Positions 63,279 through 64,000 of a stretch of 64,000 nt of DNA are shown one piece after another. The number at the start of each line of letters is the position of its first letter. Position 1 is the first letter of the stretch. Position numbers and translations under genes: made by a program. The notes under the pieces are model-generated. The model was not told the DNA's origin. It worked only from the letters and a program-made list of their open reading frames with translations, and searched no databases. The stretch comes from Amycolatopsis sulphurea (GTDB lineage: Bacteria; Actinomycetota; Actinomycetes; Mycobacteriales; Pseudonocardiaceae), in the NCBI RefSeq assembly GCF_002564045.1, contig NZ_PDJK01000002.1, positions 4,216,001-4,280,000 of the forward strand, written 5' to 3'.

Positions 63279-64000
63279 CGCCCCCGCCACCGCGGCCTCC
63301 ACGCAGCCGCCGAGGACGTCGCCGGTGATCCCGCCGATTCGCTGAACGCAGCGGGCCAGCACCAGCGCCGCGGCGGCGTATCCGACGGCCACGGCAAGCA
63401 ACCCGCGCCACCACGGCAGACCCGGCGCCAGCGTCGCCAAGCCCGCGGCCACGACGAACACCAATGCGGCCACGGCCCTCGGCACCGACTGGGCCACCGT
63501 TGCGCCGAGCCCTTCGGGGCGCGCGGACGGCACACCCTTGGCACAGCACAACGAGAGCACACACCGTCCACACAGGACGGCCACGACCGCCGCGGCGGCG
63601 CCGTGTCCGGCCGAGATCGCGCCGGTCAGCGCGCCGAACTGGACCAGCAGGACCAGGACCAGCGTGGCGATCCCGGTCGGCCCGGAATCGCCACGGCGCA
63701 TGACGTCCAGCGCCTTCGCCCGGTCGTAGGAGGCGCCGAGGCCGTCGGCTGTGTCGGCCAGTCCGTCGAGATGCAGACCGCGGCTACCCAGCGCGACGGC
63801 GCCCAGGGCGAGCGCGGCCACCGCCGGTGCGGGCAGGCCGATCGCCGCGCCGCCGAGGACGATGAGCCCGGCGGCAGCGGCGAGGGGGAGCGCGGCGAAC
63901 GGGCCGAGCGCCATGGCGACACCGGCGACGGCGCGGTCGATCTGCCGTGGCGCCGGTACCGGGACTGCCGTGAGGGTCCCCACGGCCAGGCGGACGCCGT
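63261..64000 (-). CDS. cobS: adenosylcobinamide-GDP ribazoletransferase (5' end outside window)
   Basis: The open frame reaches the window edge; the visible N-terminus GVRLAVGTLTAVPVPAP is normal for CobS but the start lies beyond 64000. About 7 hydrophobic segments (e.g. AVAALALGAVALGS), and the CDP-alcohol-like motif SRGLHLDGLADTADGLGA with metal-binding acids, then GDSGPTGIATLVLVLLVQF. It joins adenosylcobinamide-GDP to alpha-ribazole in the membrane. Confidence 0.92.
   Translation of the reverse strand, partial: GVRLAVGTLTAVPVPAPRQIDRAVAGVAMALGPFAALPLAAAAGLIVLGGAAIGLPAPAVAALALGAVALGSRGLHLDGLADTADGLGASYDRAKALDVMRRGDSGPTGIATLVLVLLVQFGALTGAISAGHGAAAAVVAVLCGRCVLSLCCAKGVPSARPEGLGATVAQSVPRAVAALVFVVAAGLATLAPGLPWWRGLLAVAVGYAAAALVLARCVQRIGGITGDVLGGCVEAAVAGALLATA

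Overview
The window is high-GC actinobacterial DNA. A cobalamin cluster built around CobG, CobN and BluB, an EmbC-type arabinosyltransferase, an RppA-type type III PKS, and a GC-rich hairpin repeat scattered between genes all fit a Pseudonocardiaceae genome such as Amycolatopsis. The genus is an inference; no 16S or housekeeping marker in the window fixes it.

1-9050: a catabolic block. The minus strand carries an MDR oxidoreductase (cut by the window edge), an FAH-family hydrolase, an aldo/keto reductase and a LysR regulator. The LysR gene is divergent from an aldehyde dehydrogenase/iron alcohol dehydrogenase pair and shares a perfect 12-bp-arm inverted repeat with it. An amidohydrolase gene follows. 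Three MITE-like elements (3213-3441, 7231-7471, 8896-9053) sit here. The first two are inverted relative to each other and bracket the LysR/dehydrogenase module.

9440-15820: a two-gene pigment locus (CYP158-like P450 plus RppA THN synthase), followed by a graveyard of IS elements: an IS3 orfA remnant, an IS5 transposase C-terminal remnant, an intact IS5-type element, a frameshifted DDE transposase and the C-terminus of a tyrosine recombinase.

15744-30926: an integrative island in tRNA-Lys(CTT). A 42-bp copy of the tRNA 3' half at 15744-15785 matches the intact tRNA at 30885-30957, and a full tyrosine recombinase lies next to the tRNA. The cargo is: a DUF2637-like remnant; five genes, each overlapping the next by 4 nt (putative kleisin-like protein, two small proteins, a 1054-aa SMC-like ATPase, a Ser/Thr kinase); an IS110 element; an unrecognised protein; and a 631-aa multi-zinc-ribbon protein ending in a Vsr-like nuclease fold. 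I see no conjugation or replication gene. This looks like a defence-type cargo island, and the SMC-kinase operon is the best candidate for an undescribed system.

30885-44200: core chromosome. It contains tRNA-Lys, tRNA-His, orn, a HerA-like ATPase, a PDZ-less HtrA-type protease, an M20 amidohydrolase, a decayed methyltransferase, an AlkA-like glycosylase, an M50-like membrane protease, proA, a RibD-like protein with reversed domain order, and a secreted GH18 chitinase with a DasR-like site upstream.

44265-64000: aerobic cobalamin biosynthesis. cobN (with a cobalamin riboswitch) is divergent from cobG-cobH-cobIJ. cobL-cobM-cobK-bluB run on the minus strand, followed by an emb gene. A fused ChlI/ChlD chelatase protein, cobO, cobB and a cobC-like aminotransferase run on the plus strand, and cobS enters from the right edge. 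Copies of a ~53-bp double-hairpin repeat lie between several of these genes, and one lies in frame inside cobN.
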